Source: an uncultured Bacilli bacterium (GTDB lineage: Bacteria > Bacillota_I > Bacilli_A > RFN20 > CAG-288). From it: a DNA stretch of 7,713 nucleotides. The translations under genes and the position numbers were made by a program. Each line of letters opens with the position of its first letter. Positions within the stretch are counted from its first letter, which is position 1. Below are positions 1-6,534 of the stretch, in pieces. The notes beneath the pieces were generated by a model. It searched no databases and had not been told where the DNA came from. It saw only the letters and a list, made by a program, of their open reading frames with translations. The DNA lies in the NCBI GenBank assembly GCA_948525355.1, contig CAOSOP010000051.1, positions 1-7,713 on the forward strand, read 5' to 3'.

Positions 1-2
1 CA

Positions 3-134
3 AAGGTGTATTTAGGTACTGTTCAAACCACCGCAACCAGCTGGAACTACGACTCACAAACCTACGCCGGAAGCATCATAAAAAAGCCGGAAAATTGGCC
101 CGAAAAGAAGTCGCAAAAAGGCGAAGCGAACTAA
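3..134 (+). CDS. 3' end of an unidentified multi-copy protein, possibly a transposase (partial, left edge)
   Basis: The reading frame is open from the window edge to a TAA at 132-134 and gives 43 residues, beginning KVYLGTVQTT and ending SQKGEAN. I do not recognise the family. The frame is supported by the paralogous fragment at the right edge (7537-7713, minus strand): 21 of about 39 aligned residues match, many differences are synonymous third-position changes, and KVY(L/I)GT(V/L)Q, WN, WP and the final SQKGEAN are shared. Another forward frame is also open here, but it shows no match to the other fragment. G+C is 62/131, clearly above the interior genes, and codons such as ACC, GCC, CCG and TAC are unlike theirs, which suggests acquired DNA. 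Two related copies in one window fit an insertion-sequence transposase or another repeated gene family. That is an inference: no catalytic motif is visible. Confidence 0.5.
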   Translation, partial: KVYLGTVQTTATSWNYDSQTYAGSIIKKPENWPEKKSQKGEAN

Positions 135-139
135 TTCTT

Positions 140-155
140 TAAGTAGTATTACTTA
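140..155. repeat. Small inverted repeat with a direct-repeat partner
   Basis: TAAGTA (140-145) and TACTTA (150-155) are perfect inverted arms around GTAT. The 10-mer TAAGTAGTAT at 140-149 occurs again at 219-228, where it runs into the -10 box of the next gene. No T-tract follows the first copy, so it is not a convincing terminator for the upstream fragment. It could be an operator, or chance in AT-rich DNA. Confidence 0.25.
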
Positions 156-225
156 GATATTCATTTAATTAACTGCTGTTTTTTATCTTTTATGATAATT
201 TTCTTTATCTTTTTTTTATAAGTAG

Positions 226-243
226 TATAATGTTCTCGAGGTG
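226..243 (+). promoter_or_regulatory. -10 box and ribosome binding site of the nicotinamidase-like gene
   Basis: A perfect TATAAT lies at 226-231 after a T-rich tract (about 180-218). No good -35 is visible at 17 nt spacing. GAGGTG at 238-243 is a good Shine-Dalgarno, 6 nt before the ATG at 250. It decides the start in favour of that ATG over the in-frame GTG at 241, which lies inside the Shine-Dalgarno. Transcription starting about 7 nt after the -10 would give a leader of only about a dozen bases. Confidence 0.5.
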
Positions 244-249
244 TTTAAT

Positions 250-804
250 ATGATTAATAATAAAAAAACGGCTATATTAGTAGTTGATATGCTCAATGAT
301 TTTGTAACTGGAGCATTAAAATGTGATAGAGGTTTAGCTATTGTTCCACAGACGGCAAAATTATTAAAGGCTGCTCATGAAAACGGAGTTAAAGTTATAT
401 TCTGTAATGATGCTCATATAAAGGGTATAGATCATGAACTTAAATTATGGGGTGAGCATGCAATGGCAGGAACTGAAGGAGCTAAGGTCATTCCTGAATT
501 AGAAGTTTCTGAGAGTGATTATATTGTTCCTAAGCGTCGTTACAGTGGATTCTTTCATACTGATTTAGACTTATTGTTAAATGAATTAGGAGTCGATACA
601 TTAATAATGACTGGACTACATACGCATATGTGTGTAAGGCACACAACGGCAGATGCTTATCAGTTAGGATATAATATCATTGTTGCTAGTGATGCCACCA
701 ATTCATTTACTGAAGAAGACTATGTGTCTGGACTAAAATACTTGAAAGAAGTCTATGATGCAAAAATTTGTACAGTTGATGAATTAATAAAAGAAATGAA
801 ATAG
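250..804 (+). CDS. Nicotinamidase/isochorismatase-family cysteine hydrolase, probably PncA-like
   Basis: This is a 184-residue protein of the cysteine hydrolase family. Its most likely reaction is nicotinamide to nicotinate plus ammonia, in cytosolic NAD salvage. The family's triad is visible: D13 in ILVVDMLNDF, K95 in VPKRRYSGF and C128 in HMCVRHT. D54, H56 and H70 (NDAH and WGEHAMAGT) match the Asp-x-His...His metal site of true nicotinamidases, and the following GTEGAKVIPEL matches their GTPGAEFHPEL-like stretch. This favours nicotinamidase over isochorismatase or other amidases in the family. The usual TGVATDVCV segment before the cysteine is here TGLHTHMCV, so substrate specificity is less certain. 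The start is the ATG at 250, preceded by GAGGTG. The gene stands alone, with its own promoter before it and a hairpin terminator after it. Confidence 0.8.
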   Translation: MINNKKTAILVVDMLNDFVTGALKCDRGLAIVPQTAKLLKAAHENGVKVIFCNDAHIKGIDHELKLWGEHAMAGTEGAKVIPELEVSESDYIVPKRRYSGFFHTDLDLLLNELGVDTLIMTGLHTHMCVRHTTADAYQLGYNIIVASDATNSFTEEDYVSGLKYLKEVYDAKICTVDELIKEMK

Positions 805-813
805 TTTTTAATG

Positions 814-852
814 AGTCATCTCATGGTTAATAGCTATGTGATGACTTTTTTT
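814..852 (+). terminator. Rho-independent terminator after the nicotinamidase-like gene
   Basis: AGTCATC (814-820) pairs perfectly with GATGACT (840-846). After one mismatch, CAT/ATG extends the stem inward by three more pairs around an 11-nt loop, and a run of seven T follows (846-852). It lies 10 nt after the stop codon, so it ends this transcript before the rsmB-rpe operon. Confidence 0.8.
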
Positions 853-953
853 ATTTGAATATTTAATTGTATTACAATTTGTATGATTTTATTTTTTAAA
901 TCTTTAGCAAAAGAAAAATATTAAGGAAGCAATCTATAAATCGATAGTATGGA

Positions 954-983
954 TTGGTAGTGTTGGTATTTGAATATTATAAT
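954..983 (+). promoter_or_regulatory. Candidate promoter of the rsmB-rpe operon
   Basis: TTGGTA (954-959, four of six matches to TTGACA) and a perfect TATAAT (978-983) are separated by 18 nt, in the spacer between the terminator and the first operon gene. The predicted start near 990 would leave a leader of about 48 nt. The region is very AT-rich, so TATAAT-like words are common and the call is moderate. The rest of the 853-1037 spacer shows no ORF, tRNA or riboswitch that I can recognise; it holds only a small AATTGT-ATT-ACAATT inverted repeat at 865-879. Confidence 0.45.
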
Positions 984-1037
984 AAATATTTAATAATAAT
1001 TATTTATATTATATGATTAAAGTGATAGAATTAAGGT

Positions 1038-2336
1038 ATGACTAATAAATTTTTGCACTTAAAAGCTCTTCAGCGCATAATCGATGAGCAAAAAGATTTT
1101 CAAGTTGTATTAGAAAGATTAGAAAAAAGCATGAATTTGTCTAATGAAATGCTTTCTTCTTTTAGGCACTGTGTTTTAGGAACTCTAAGGCACTTTTATG
1201 CTTTGCAATATGAAGTAGAAACAGCAATGCCTGATTTGATAGATAATTCTGATATTCAGTATTTAATGATTCTTGCGTTATTTGATATAAGGTATAGAAA
1301 GAAAGAAATTGCTTTATACCAAGTTATTGATCAAGTTAATGAAACTATTGATTACATGGATATTGATTTTGATAAAGAGTATATTGGTGAAAGACTTGAT
1401 TATTTAAGCAAAAACAATCTTCTCAATAAGTATAAGTTGGAGAAGGTTCATGATAATAGTAGTTTTGAAGATTTATGTAGATATTATGAAATAATTTTTA
1501 ATATACCAGTGTGGTTGCTCAAAGAGTTGCTTAATGATTTGGGTGATGATAAATGCATGAGGATTTTAAAAAGTAGTTTGAAGTCTGGACATAAGTATTT
1601 ATGTTCTAACAAGTTACTTTCTGGCAAAGATAAGTTTAATAGTGATAAGAGATTTACTGCAATTGATTTTGATAGTTCTATGTATGAATATAAAAATGGT
1701 CCAGTTGTTAAACTTGATGAAGTTATTAACGGTGAACTCTTTGTTTTGGATTTATCTTTAGCTTATCTAGCATCTAAAATAAAAGTTTATGAGGGAAATA
1801 GCATTCTCTATGTAAGTGAAGTGTATTCTTCTTTACCTTGTAAGATTGCTATTGATGGTAGTTTTAAACATGTCAAAGTTGATTGTTTGTTTGATTTAGA
1901 AAAGGACTATGCTCGTCTTAAAAATTTGAACAATAGATTAGACATTAAAAATATAAAATCATATATCGGAAATGTCGATATAATGCTTACATATAGTGAA
2001 TACGAAAACTATGATACGGTCATTATAAATCCTCTTTCTTCTTCTTTAGGACAGATAGGTCGTAGACCAGATATTTTATTAACTTTAAGTGAAAAAGATG
2101 TAGGATTCTATGGAAGACAGGATTTGAAAAGATTAATTGAGGCAAGTAAGTTTGTCTGCAAGGGTGGAGATTTGATTTATTTTGTTCCAACTTATACAAA
2201 AAAAGAAACAACTGATGTCATAAATAAGTTTTTAGCTACGAAAAATGATTTTGTTCTTGATTCATCTTATTTGCTATTACCAGATGAATATAATTCAGAT
2301 GGTTTGTTTTATGCGTTGCTAAAGAGGAGGGGTTGA
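1038..2336 (+). CDS. rsmB: RsmB-like NusB/methyltransferase-fold protein with lost catalytic motifs
   Basis: This 432-residue protein has the length and layout of RsmB, the 16S rRNA m5C967 methyltransferase. A NusB-like helical domain covers about residues 5-130 (VLGTLR at 46-51; IALYQVIDQVNETI at 91-104, matching the family's P-x-HAAVNEAV helix). The linker has IPVWL (156-160), and a Rossmann-like domain covers about 230-432. The position directly before rlmN is the classical one. The catalytic residues are gone. Motif I (D-L-C-A-A-P-G-G-K) aligns to Y258-L266 with no APGGK. Motif IV (D-A-P-C-S-G-L-G) reads N331-P-L-S-S-S-L-G338, with Ser for Cys. Motif VI (S-T-C-T) reads F382-V-P-T385, with Pro for the nucleophilic Cys. 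GRRPD (341-345) remains. The frame is intact, so this is probably a pseudoenzyme and not an obvious pseudogene. The AAGG 1 nt before the ATG is too close to serve as a Shine-Dalgarno, so initiation looks weak. Confidence 0.85.
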   Translation: MTNKFLHLKALQRIIDEQKDFQVVLERLEKSMNLSNEMLSSFRHCVLGTLRHFYALQYEVETAMPDLIDNSDIQYLMILALFDIRYRKKEIALYQVIDQVNETIDYMDIDFDKEYIGERLDYLSKNNLLNKYKLEKVHDNSSFEDLCRYYEIIFNIPVWLLKELLNDLGDDKCMRILKSSLKSGHKYLCSNKLLSGKDKFNSDKRFTAIDFDSSMYEYKNGPVVKLDEVINGELFVLDLSLAYLASKIKVYEGNSILYVSEVYSSLPCKIAIDGSFKHVKVDCLFDLEKDYARLKNLNNRLDIKNIKSYIGNVDIMLTYSEYENYDTVIINPLSSSLGQIGRRPDILLTLSEKDVGFYGRQDLKRLIEASKFVCKGGDLIYFVPTYTKKETTDVINKFLATKNDFVLDSSYLLLPDEYNSDGLFYALLKRRG

Positions 2337-2337
2337 A

Positions 2338-3387
2338 ATGATACTTAGAAATTTGTATGGGTTTACCCTTGAAGAATTAGAAACTGAAATGGAAGCTTTA
2401 GGACAAAAAAAGTATAGAGCAAAGCAAATTTTTAGTTGGTTATATGTTAAAAATGTATCGAAAATAGACGATATGAGCGATATATCATTAAAATTTAGAG
2501 AAGTATTGAAAGAAAAATTTTGTTTAGTTAAACCTAGTATCTTTGTTAAAAAAGAATCTATCGATGGAACGATTAAACTTTTACTAAAATTATGTGATGA
2601 CCACAGAATTGAAACTGTATTGATGCCTTATAATTATGGCAATGCAGTATGTATATCTACTCAGGTTGGCTGTAATATGGGATGCGCTTTTTGTGCTTCA
2701 GGCCTTCTTAAGTGCAATAGAAATTTAAGTGTTGCTGAGCTTGTTGGGCAAGTCATAGTAATAAATGATATTTTAAGAAATGAAGGAAAAAAACCAATTA
2801 GTCATGTGGTTTTAATGGGAACAGGGGAACCGTTTAATAACTATGATTCTGTAATGAGATTCATAAAAATTATCAATTCTCAGTTTGGGTTATCTATTGG
2901 AGCACGTCATATTACAGTTTCAACTTCGGGAGTTATACCAGGAATTCTTAAATATGGAAAAGAAGGATTGCAGATAAATCTTGCAATCTCTTTGCACGCA
3001 CCTAACGATACATTAAGACAAAAAATTATGCCGATTGCTAAGGCTTATCCGTTAGATAAACTAATGGATGCTATAAAACAGTATTCGATAGATTCTAATG
3101 GTCGAAGAGTTACATTTGAATATTTATTGATAGATGGATTTAACGATGGCGAAGAATGTTGCAACGAATTGATTAAATTAATTAAACCAACATTTGGATA
3201 TGTAAATCTTATACCTTATAATGAAGTTATGGAAAATAAGTTTAAACGACCGAGTAATATAAAAATTCATAGGTTTCATGATAAACTAATGAAGTGTGGT
3301 ATAAAAACTACTATTAGAAAAGAGTTTGGAGCCGACATTGAAGCGGCATGTGGACAGTTGAGGGCAAAATATGCAAGTAAGAGTTAA
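2338..3387 (+). CDS. rlmN: RlmN, dual-specificity 23S rRNA/tRNA adenine-C2 methyltransferase (radical SAM)
   Basis: RlmN makes 2-methyladenosine at A2503 of 23S rRNA and A37 of certain tRNAs, using a 4Fe-4S cluster and SAM. This 349-residue protein has the usual length and all key residues. The radical-SAM cluster is C112-x3-C116-x2-C119 (VGCNMGCAFCASG). C105 and C338 (AACGQL) correspond to the cysteine pair C118/C355 of the E. coli enzyme. E92 in ETVLMP lies 13 residues before C105, as E105 does before C118 in E. coli. GTGEP is at 161-165. An N-terminal helical region (1-65) precedes the barrel. The ATG is 1 nt after the rsmB stop, and its strong AGGAGG (2325-2330, 7-nt spacing) lies inside the end of rsmB. 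The last 17 nt overlap prpC. No oddities are seen, so this enzyme should be active, unlike its upstream neighbour. Confidence 0.96.
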   Translation: MILRNLYGFTLEELETEMEALGQKKYRAKQIFSWLYVKNVSKIDDMSDISLKFREVLKEKFCLVKPSIFVKKESIDGTIKLLLKLCDDHRIETVLMPYNYGNAVCISTQVGCNMGCAFCASGLLKCNRNLSVAELVGQVIVINDILRNEGKKPISHVVLMGTGEPFNNYDSVMRFIKIINSQFGLSIGARHITVSTSGVIPGILKYGKEGLQINLAISLHAPNDTLRQKIMPIAKAYPLDKLMDAIKQYSIDSNGRRVTFEYLLIDGFNDGEECCNELIKLIKPTFGYVNLIPYNEVMENKFKRPSNIKIHRFHDKLMKCGIKTTIRKEFGADIEAACGQLRAKYASKS

Positions 3388-4108
3388 AGGAGCGACATTG
3401 ACAGATATCGGATTGGTTCGCAATAAGAATGAAGATGCGGCTAGCATTTTTATTAGTGAAAATTATTCCATTGCAATGGTAGCTGATGGTATCGGAGGTC
3501 ATCGTAAAGGTGAAGTTGCTAGTGATACTACAATAAGTATGATCAGTGAACATATGATGAATAATACTAAGGAGTATTCTTTAAATCGTGTTAAGAAAAT
3601 AATTAAGGCAGCTATTAAGGATGCTAACAAAGAGATTAATCGTTTAAGTGTTAAGCCAGAGTATTTAAATATGGGAACTACTCTTGTTTTGGCTGTTGTA
3701 TTAGAAGATCAAACATATATCACAAATATTGGTGACTCTAGATTATATACATATAAATCAGGAAAGGGATTGTCTAAAGTAACTGTTGATCAAACTTATG
3801 TAGAATATATGGTACAAACTGGAAAGATGACAAGAGAAGAAGCAAAAGTCTCTCCTCAAAAAAATGTACTTCTTAATGCCATTGGTATTAACCCAAGTGT
3901 TTATTATGATGAATATATAATCGATAATGACTATGATGCACTACTTTTATGTTCAGATGGATTATATAATATGGTTGAGGAAGATGAGATGGCGTGTGTT
4001 TTAGAAGAGCACCTACGAAGTGATGAGAAATGTCGTAAATTAGTTGATTTAGCCAATGCACATGGTGGATTAGATAATATAGGTATTAGCTTAGTGGAGG
4101 TCAAATAA
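3371..4108 (+). CDS. prpC: PrpC/Stp PP2C-type protein Ser/Thr phosphatase
   Basis: This cytosolic metal-dependent phosphatase reverses phosphorylation by the kinase encoded directly downstream. At 245 residues it is a stand-alone PP2C catalytic domain. The motifs appear in order: GLVRNKNED (14-22), VADGIGGH (37-44, with metal-binding D39), MGTT (101-104), GDSR (121-124), the flap segment VDQTYVEYMVQTGKMTREEA (139-158), LLCSDGLY (192-199, D196) and LDNIG (234-238, D235). The family's DHS in the flap is D140-Q141-T142 here, a tolerated variation. The start overlaps the end of rlmN by 17 nt and is preceded by GAGGG (3360-3364), 6 nt upstream. The stop codon shares one base with the prkC start, so the phosphatase and kinase are probably translationally coupled. 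Confidence 0.95.
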   Translation: MQVRVKGATLTDIGLVRNKNEDAASIFISENYSIAMVADGIGGHRKGEVASDTTISMISEHMMNNTKEYSLNRVKKIIKAAIKDANKEINRLSVKPEYLNMGTTLVLAVVLEDQTYITNIGDSRLYTYKSGKGLSKVTVDQTYVEYMVQTGKMTREEAKVSPQKNVLLNAIGINPSVYYDEYIIDNDYDALLLCSDGLYNMVEEDEMACVLEEHLRSDEKCRKLVDLANAHGGLDNIGISLVEVK

Positions 4109-4986
4109 TGGAAATTAAAGATTTAATTGATGATCGATATAAGATAATTAGAATACTTGGTGAAGGCGGAATGGCAACTGTTTATTTGGCCGAAGATATT
4201 ATTTCTGGAAAAGAGGTTGCTGTTAAGATTATTAAAGAAGAAACGATGAAAAATCCTGTCAATCTAACAAGATTTGAAAGAGAGGCGAGGGCGGCTGCTT
4301 CTTTAAATCATCAAAATATTGTTCGCGTTATAAACCTTGGTACACATAAGGGAAGACCATATATGGTTAATGAGTTTATTAAAGGAAAAACTCTTCGTGA
4401 TACTTTAAATATACGTGGAAAGTTCTCTTTTATGGAAGCGTGCGACATAATGTATCAATTATGTAGCGCTGTGCTATTTGCACATCAACACGGAGTTATT
4501 CATCGCGACATCAAGCCGCAAAATGTTTTTATCTCGGTTGATGGAACAATTAAACTTGGAGATTTTGGAATAGCGACTTTTCGAAACGGAGCACATGTGA
4601 CAAGAAGCGAAGTTGTCGTTGGAAGCGTACATTATTTAGCACCAGAGATTTCTCAAGGAAATCCGGCAACACCTCAAAGTGATATCTATTCTTTAGGAAT
4701 AACATTCTTTGAATTAATTACAGGACGAGTCCCGTTCGATGATGAATCAGCTCTAACTGTTGCTTTAAAACATATAAAAGATAAATTTCCTTCAATTAAA
4801 AAGTATAATCCAAAAACACCTATGGTTATTGAAAAGATAATTCTTAAGGCATGTTCAAAAATACCACTAGATAGGTATAGATCTGTTTTTGATATGAGAA
4901 AAGATATTGAAAAAATCCTTCATAACCCTGATTCAATAAAAGAGAAAAAAGGATTCTTCGCTCGCTTATTCTCGCGCAAGAAATAA
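4108..4986 (+). CDS. prkC: PrkC-type Hanks Ser/Thr protein kinase without membrane and PASTA domains
   Basis: This is a eukaryotic-type protein kinase, partner of the preceding phosphatase. The kinase domain covers about residues 10-272: glycine loop GEGGMA (18-23), VAVK with ATP-anchoring K40, αC glutamate E59, HRDIKPQN (132-139, catalytic D134), DFG (152-154), activation loop with T165 and S167, APE (178-180) and SDIYSLG (191-197). It is therefore expected to be active. Firmicute PrkC proteins usually continue with a transmembrane helix and three or more extracellular PASTA repeats and exceed 550 residues. This one stops at 292 with a short basic, aromatic tail (KKGFFARLFSRKK) and no hydrophobic span. 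It is probably cytosolic, perhaps peripherally membrane-bound through that tail, and cannot sense peptidoglycan outside the cell. It is preceded by GGAGG (4096-4100), with 7-nt spacing. The upstream phosphatase and downstream rsgA are the usual neighbours. Confidence 0.93.
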   Translation: MEIKDLIDDRYKIIRILGEGGMATVYLAEDIISGKEVAVKIIKEETMKNPVNLTRFEREARAAASLNHQNIVRVINLGTHKGRPYMVNEFIKGKTLRDTLNIRGKFSFMEACDIMYQLCSAVLFAHQHGVIHRDIKPQNVFISVDGTIKLGDFGIATFRNGAHVTRSEVVVGSVHYLAPEISQGNPATPQSDIYSLGITFFELITGRVPFDDESALTVALKHIKDKFPSIKKYNPKTPMVIEKIILKACSKIPLDRYRSVFDMRKDIEKILHNPDSIKEKKGFFARLFSRKK

Positions 4987-4989
4987 AGT

Positions 4990-5853
4990 ATGAACGGAAT
5001 ATTAATTAGTGGTAATAAGAGAGGATATATTGCTCTTTTAGAAACAGGTGAAAAGGTATTGGTCGTTCCACGCAAGTCTTTGATATATCAAAAAGGACCT
5101 TTATATGTTGGAGATTATGTCATTATTGATAGTGAAAATAGTATTGTAGATTTTAGGGATAGAATTAATTCATTAATCAGACCGAAAATAGCTAATGTCA
5201 CATATGGTGCAGTAGTATCATCAACGATCGAACCATATTTTTCATCTTTTTTATTAGAAAAATATCTGACTTATTTAATATTTTGCGGTGTTACACCACT
5301 AATTTTATTTACTAAGACCGATCGATTGAATAAAGAAGAAATGAAAAAAATAGAGCAATATGCTAAGTATTATAAACAATTAGGTTTTTCTTCATATATT
5401 CTTTCAACGAAAAAAAGCGAGACATTTGATAATCTTAGAGAAGATTTAAGAGGAAAAACAACAGTCTTTATGGGACAGACTGGAGCTGGTAAAAGTTCGG
5501 CAATAAATGCTATCGATTCTTCCTATAATAGAGAGATTGGTGAATATTCTAAGGCATTGGGAAGAGGAAAACATAAAACCAAAGAAGTAATTCTCTTGCC
5601 GTTTGATGATGGGTTGATCGGAGATACTCCTGGATTTTCTTCGCTTGAGCTTCCAATGACTTTAAGCGAAGTTGCTAATTCATTCCCAGGATTTAAAGGG
5701 CTTAATCTAGATTGTTATTATTCTGATTGTTTGCATTTAACGGAGACTAAATGCAAAGTTAAAGAGTATTTAAAAGAAGGAAAAATAAGTGAAGAATCTT
5801 ATGCTAATTATAAAAAACTGATTGAACAGTTAAATGAAAGGAAGAAAATATGA
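4990..5853 (+). CDS. rsgA: RsgA, circularly permuted ribosome small-subunit assembly GTPase
   Basis: RsgA (YloQ/YjeQ) binds the nearly mature 30S subunit and uses GTP hydrolysis in its final assembly. The 287-residue protein starts with an OB-fold region (about 1-65). The GTPase motifs then come in the family's permuted order: G4 TKTD (108-111), G5-like STK (139-141), G1 GQTGAGKSS (162-170), switch I GRGKHKTK (191-198) and G3 DTPG (212-215). The C-terminal zinc site is complete: C242-x4-C247-x-H249-x5-C255. The switch I consensus GRG(R/K)HTT has Lys for the first Thr, and T197 keeps the second. The start lies 3 nt after prkC and has no clear Shine-Dalgarno, so translation probably depends on ribosomes finishing prkC. 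The stop overlaps the rpe start as ATGA. Confidence 0.95.
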   Translation: MNGILISGNKRGYIALLETGEKVLVVPRKSLIYQKGPLYVGDYVIIDSENSIVDFRDRINSLIRPKIANVTYGAVVSSTIEPYFSSFLLEKYLTYLIFCGVTPLILFTKTDRLNKEEMKKIEQYAKYYKQLGFSSYILSTKKSETFDNLREDLRGKTTVFMGQTGAGKSSAINAIDSSYNREIGEYSKALGRGKHKTKEVILLPFDDGLIGDTPGFSSLELPMTLSEVANSFPGFKGLNLDCYYSDCLHLTETKCKVKEYLKEGKISEESYANYKKLIEQLNERKKI

Positions 5854-6533
5854 AAAAGAAAATTATAGTAGCTCCATCAATCCTTGCTGCAGATTTTTTA
5901 AATTTGGAAACAGAATTGAATCGATTAGTAGAAGGTGATATTAAATGGCTACATTATGATGTTATGGATGGTCATTTTGTACCCAATATATCTTTTGGAA
6001 AAGAAATATTAAAACAAATAAAAAGAAAATATGATTTCTATTATGACGTCCATATTATGGTTACTAATCCTGAACATGCGGCGAAGGAATTAATTGAAGC
6101 TGGTGCAGATTTAATAACTTTTCATTATGAGGCTTGTGAAAATCCAAAATCTACTATAGAAACTATTAAATCATTAAGTGAAGATATTAGCGTAGGCATG
6201 AGTATTAAACCATATACTTCAGTTGATGAAATAGTGCAGTATCTTCCTTATCTTGATCTAGTTTTAGTTATGAGTGTTGAACCTGGTGCTGGAGGACAAA
6301 AATTTGATATTGAAGCATTAGACAAAATTGAACAATTACGCAGTATAATTGATGAAGAGGGATATGATTGCTTGATCGAAGTTGATGGTGGAATTAATGA
6401 CCTGACAGGAAGTGATTCTGTTATGGCAGGAGCAGATATTTTAGTTGCAGGAACTTATATATTTAAAAGTTTTGATGTTAAAGAGGCTGTTGAAAAGATA
6501 TATGAAAATCTTGAGTTGGAAGATGATGAATAG
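5850..6533 (+). CDS. rpe: Ribulose-phosphate 3-epimerase
   Basis: This enzyme interconverts D-ribulose 5-phosphate and D-xylulose 5-phosphate in the pentose phosphate pathway, in the cytosol. At 227 residues it has family length and TIM-barrel motifs: APSILAADF (8-16), HYDVMDGHFVPNISFG (35-50), DVHIMV (66-71), VMSVEPGAGGQKF (140-152), VDGGI (178-182) and GTYIF (201-205). The metal and acid-base residues H35, D37, H68 and D179 are all present. The flexible phosphate-side loop reads VEPGAGGQ instead of the common VNPGFGGQ, so two positions differ; other hexulose-phosphate epimerases vary here too, but ribulose-phosphate 3-epimerase is by far the likeliest call. The start overlaps the rsgA stop by 4 nt, with AAGGAAG about 6 nt upstream. 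It is the last gene of the operon, and its stop is 1 nt from that of the convergent gene. Confidence 0.95.
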   Translation: MKKKIIVAPSILAADFLNLETELNRLVEGDIKWLHYDVMDGHFVPNISFGKEILKQIKRKYDFYYDVHIMVTNPEHAAKELIEAGADLITFHYEACENPKSTIETIKSLSEDISVGMSIKPYTSVDEIVQYLPYLDLVLVMSVEPGAGGQKFDIEALDKIEQLRSIIDEEGYDCLIEVDGGINDLTGSDSVMAGADILVAGTYIFKSFDVKEAVEKIYENLELEDDE

Positions 6534-6534
6534 A

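Noticed and set aside
2..142. Alternative plus-strand open frame at the left edge, rich in Arg and Lys
   Set aside because: The other frame matches the right-edge fragment at the protein level with synonymous changes; this one does not.
241..249. GTG start for the nicotinamidase-like gene
   Set aside because: The GTG is part of the GAGGTG ribosome binding site of the ATG at 250, which gives a family-like N-terminus.
853..1037. Small RNA, riboswitch or short ORF in the spacer before rsmB
   Set aside because: The region is AT-rich with only a small AATTGT/ACAATT inverted repeat. The one ATG checked (948) meets a stop after three codons, and no known riboswitch core is visible.
2023..2211. 62-codon minus-strand open frame inside rsmB
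   Set aside because: It lies antisense within a clearly coding gene, has no recognisable domain and no ribosome binding context; it is a shadow frame.
3314..3553. 79-codon minus-strand open frame across the rlmN/prpC junction
   Set aside because: It is antisense to two genes with well-conserved motifs and has no supporting features.
6508..6524. ATCTT/AAGAT hairpin near the end of rpe as a bidirectional terminator
   Set aside because: The stem is only five mostly A-T pairs, and neither strand has a proper T-run directly after it.
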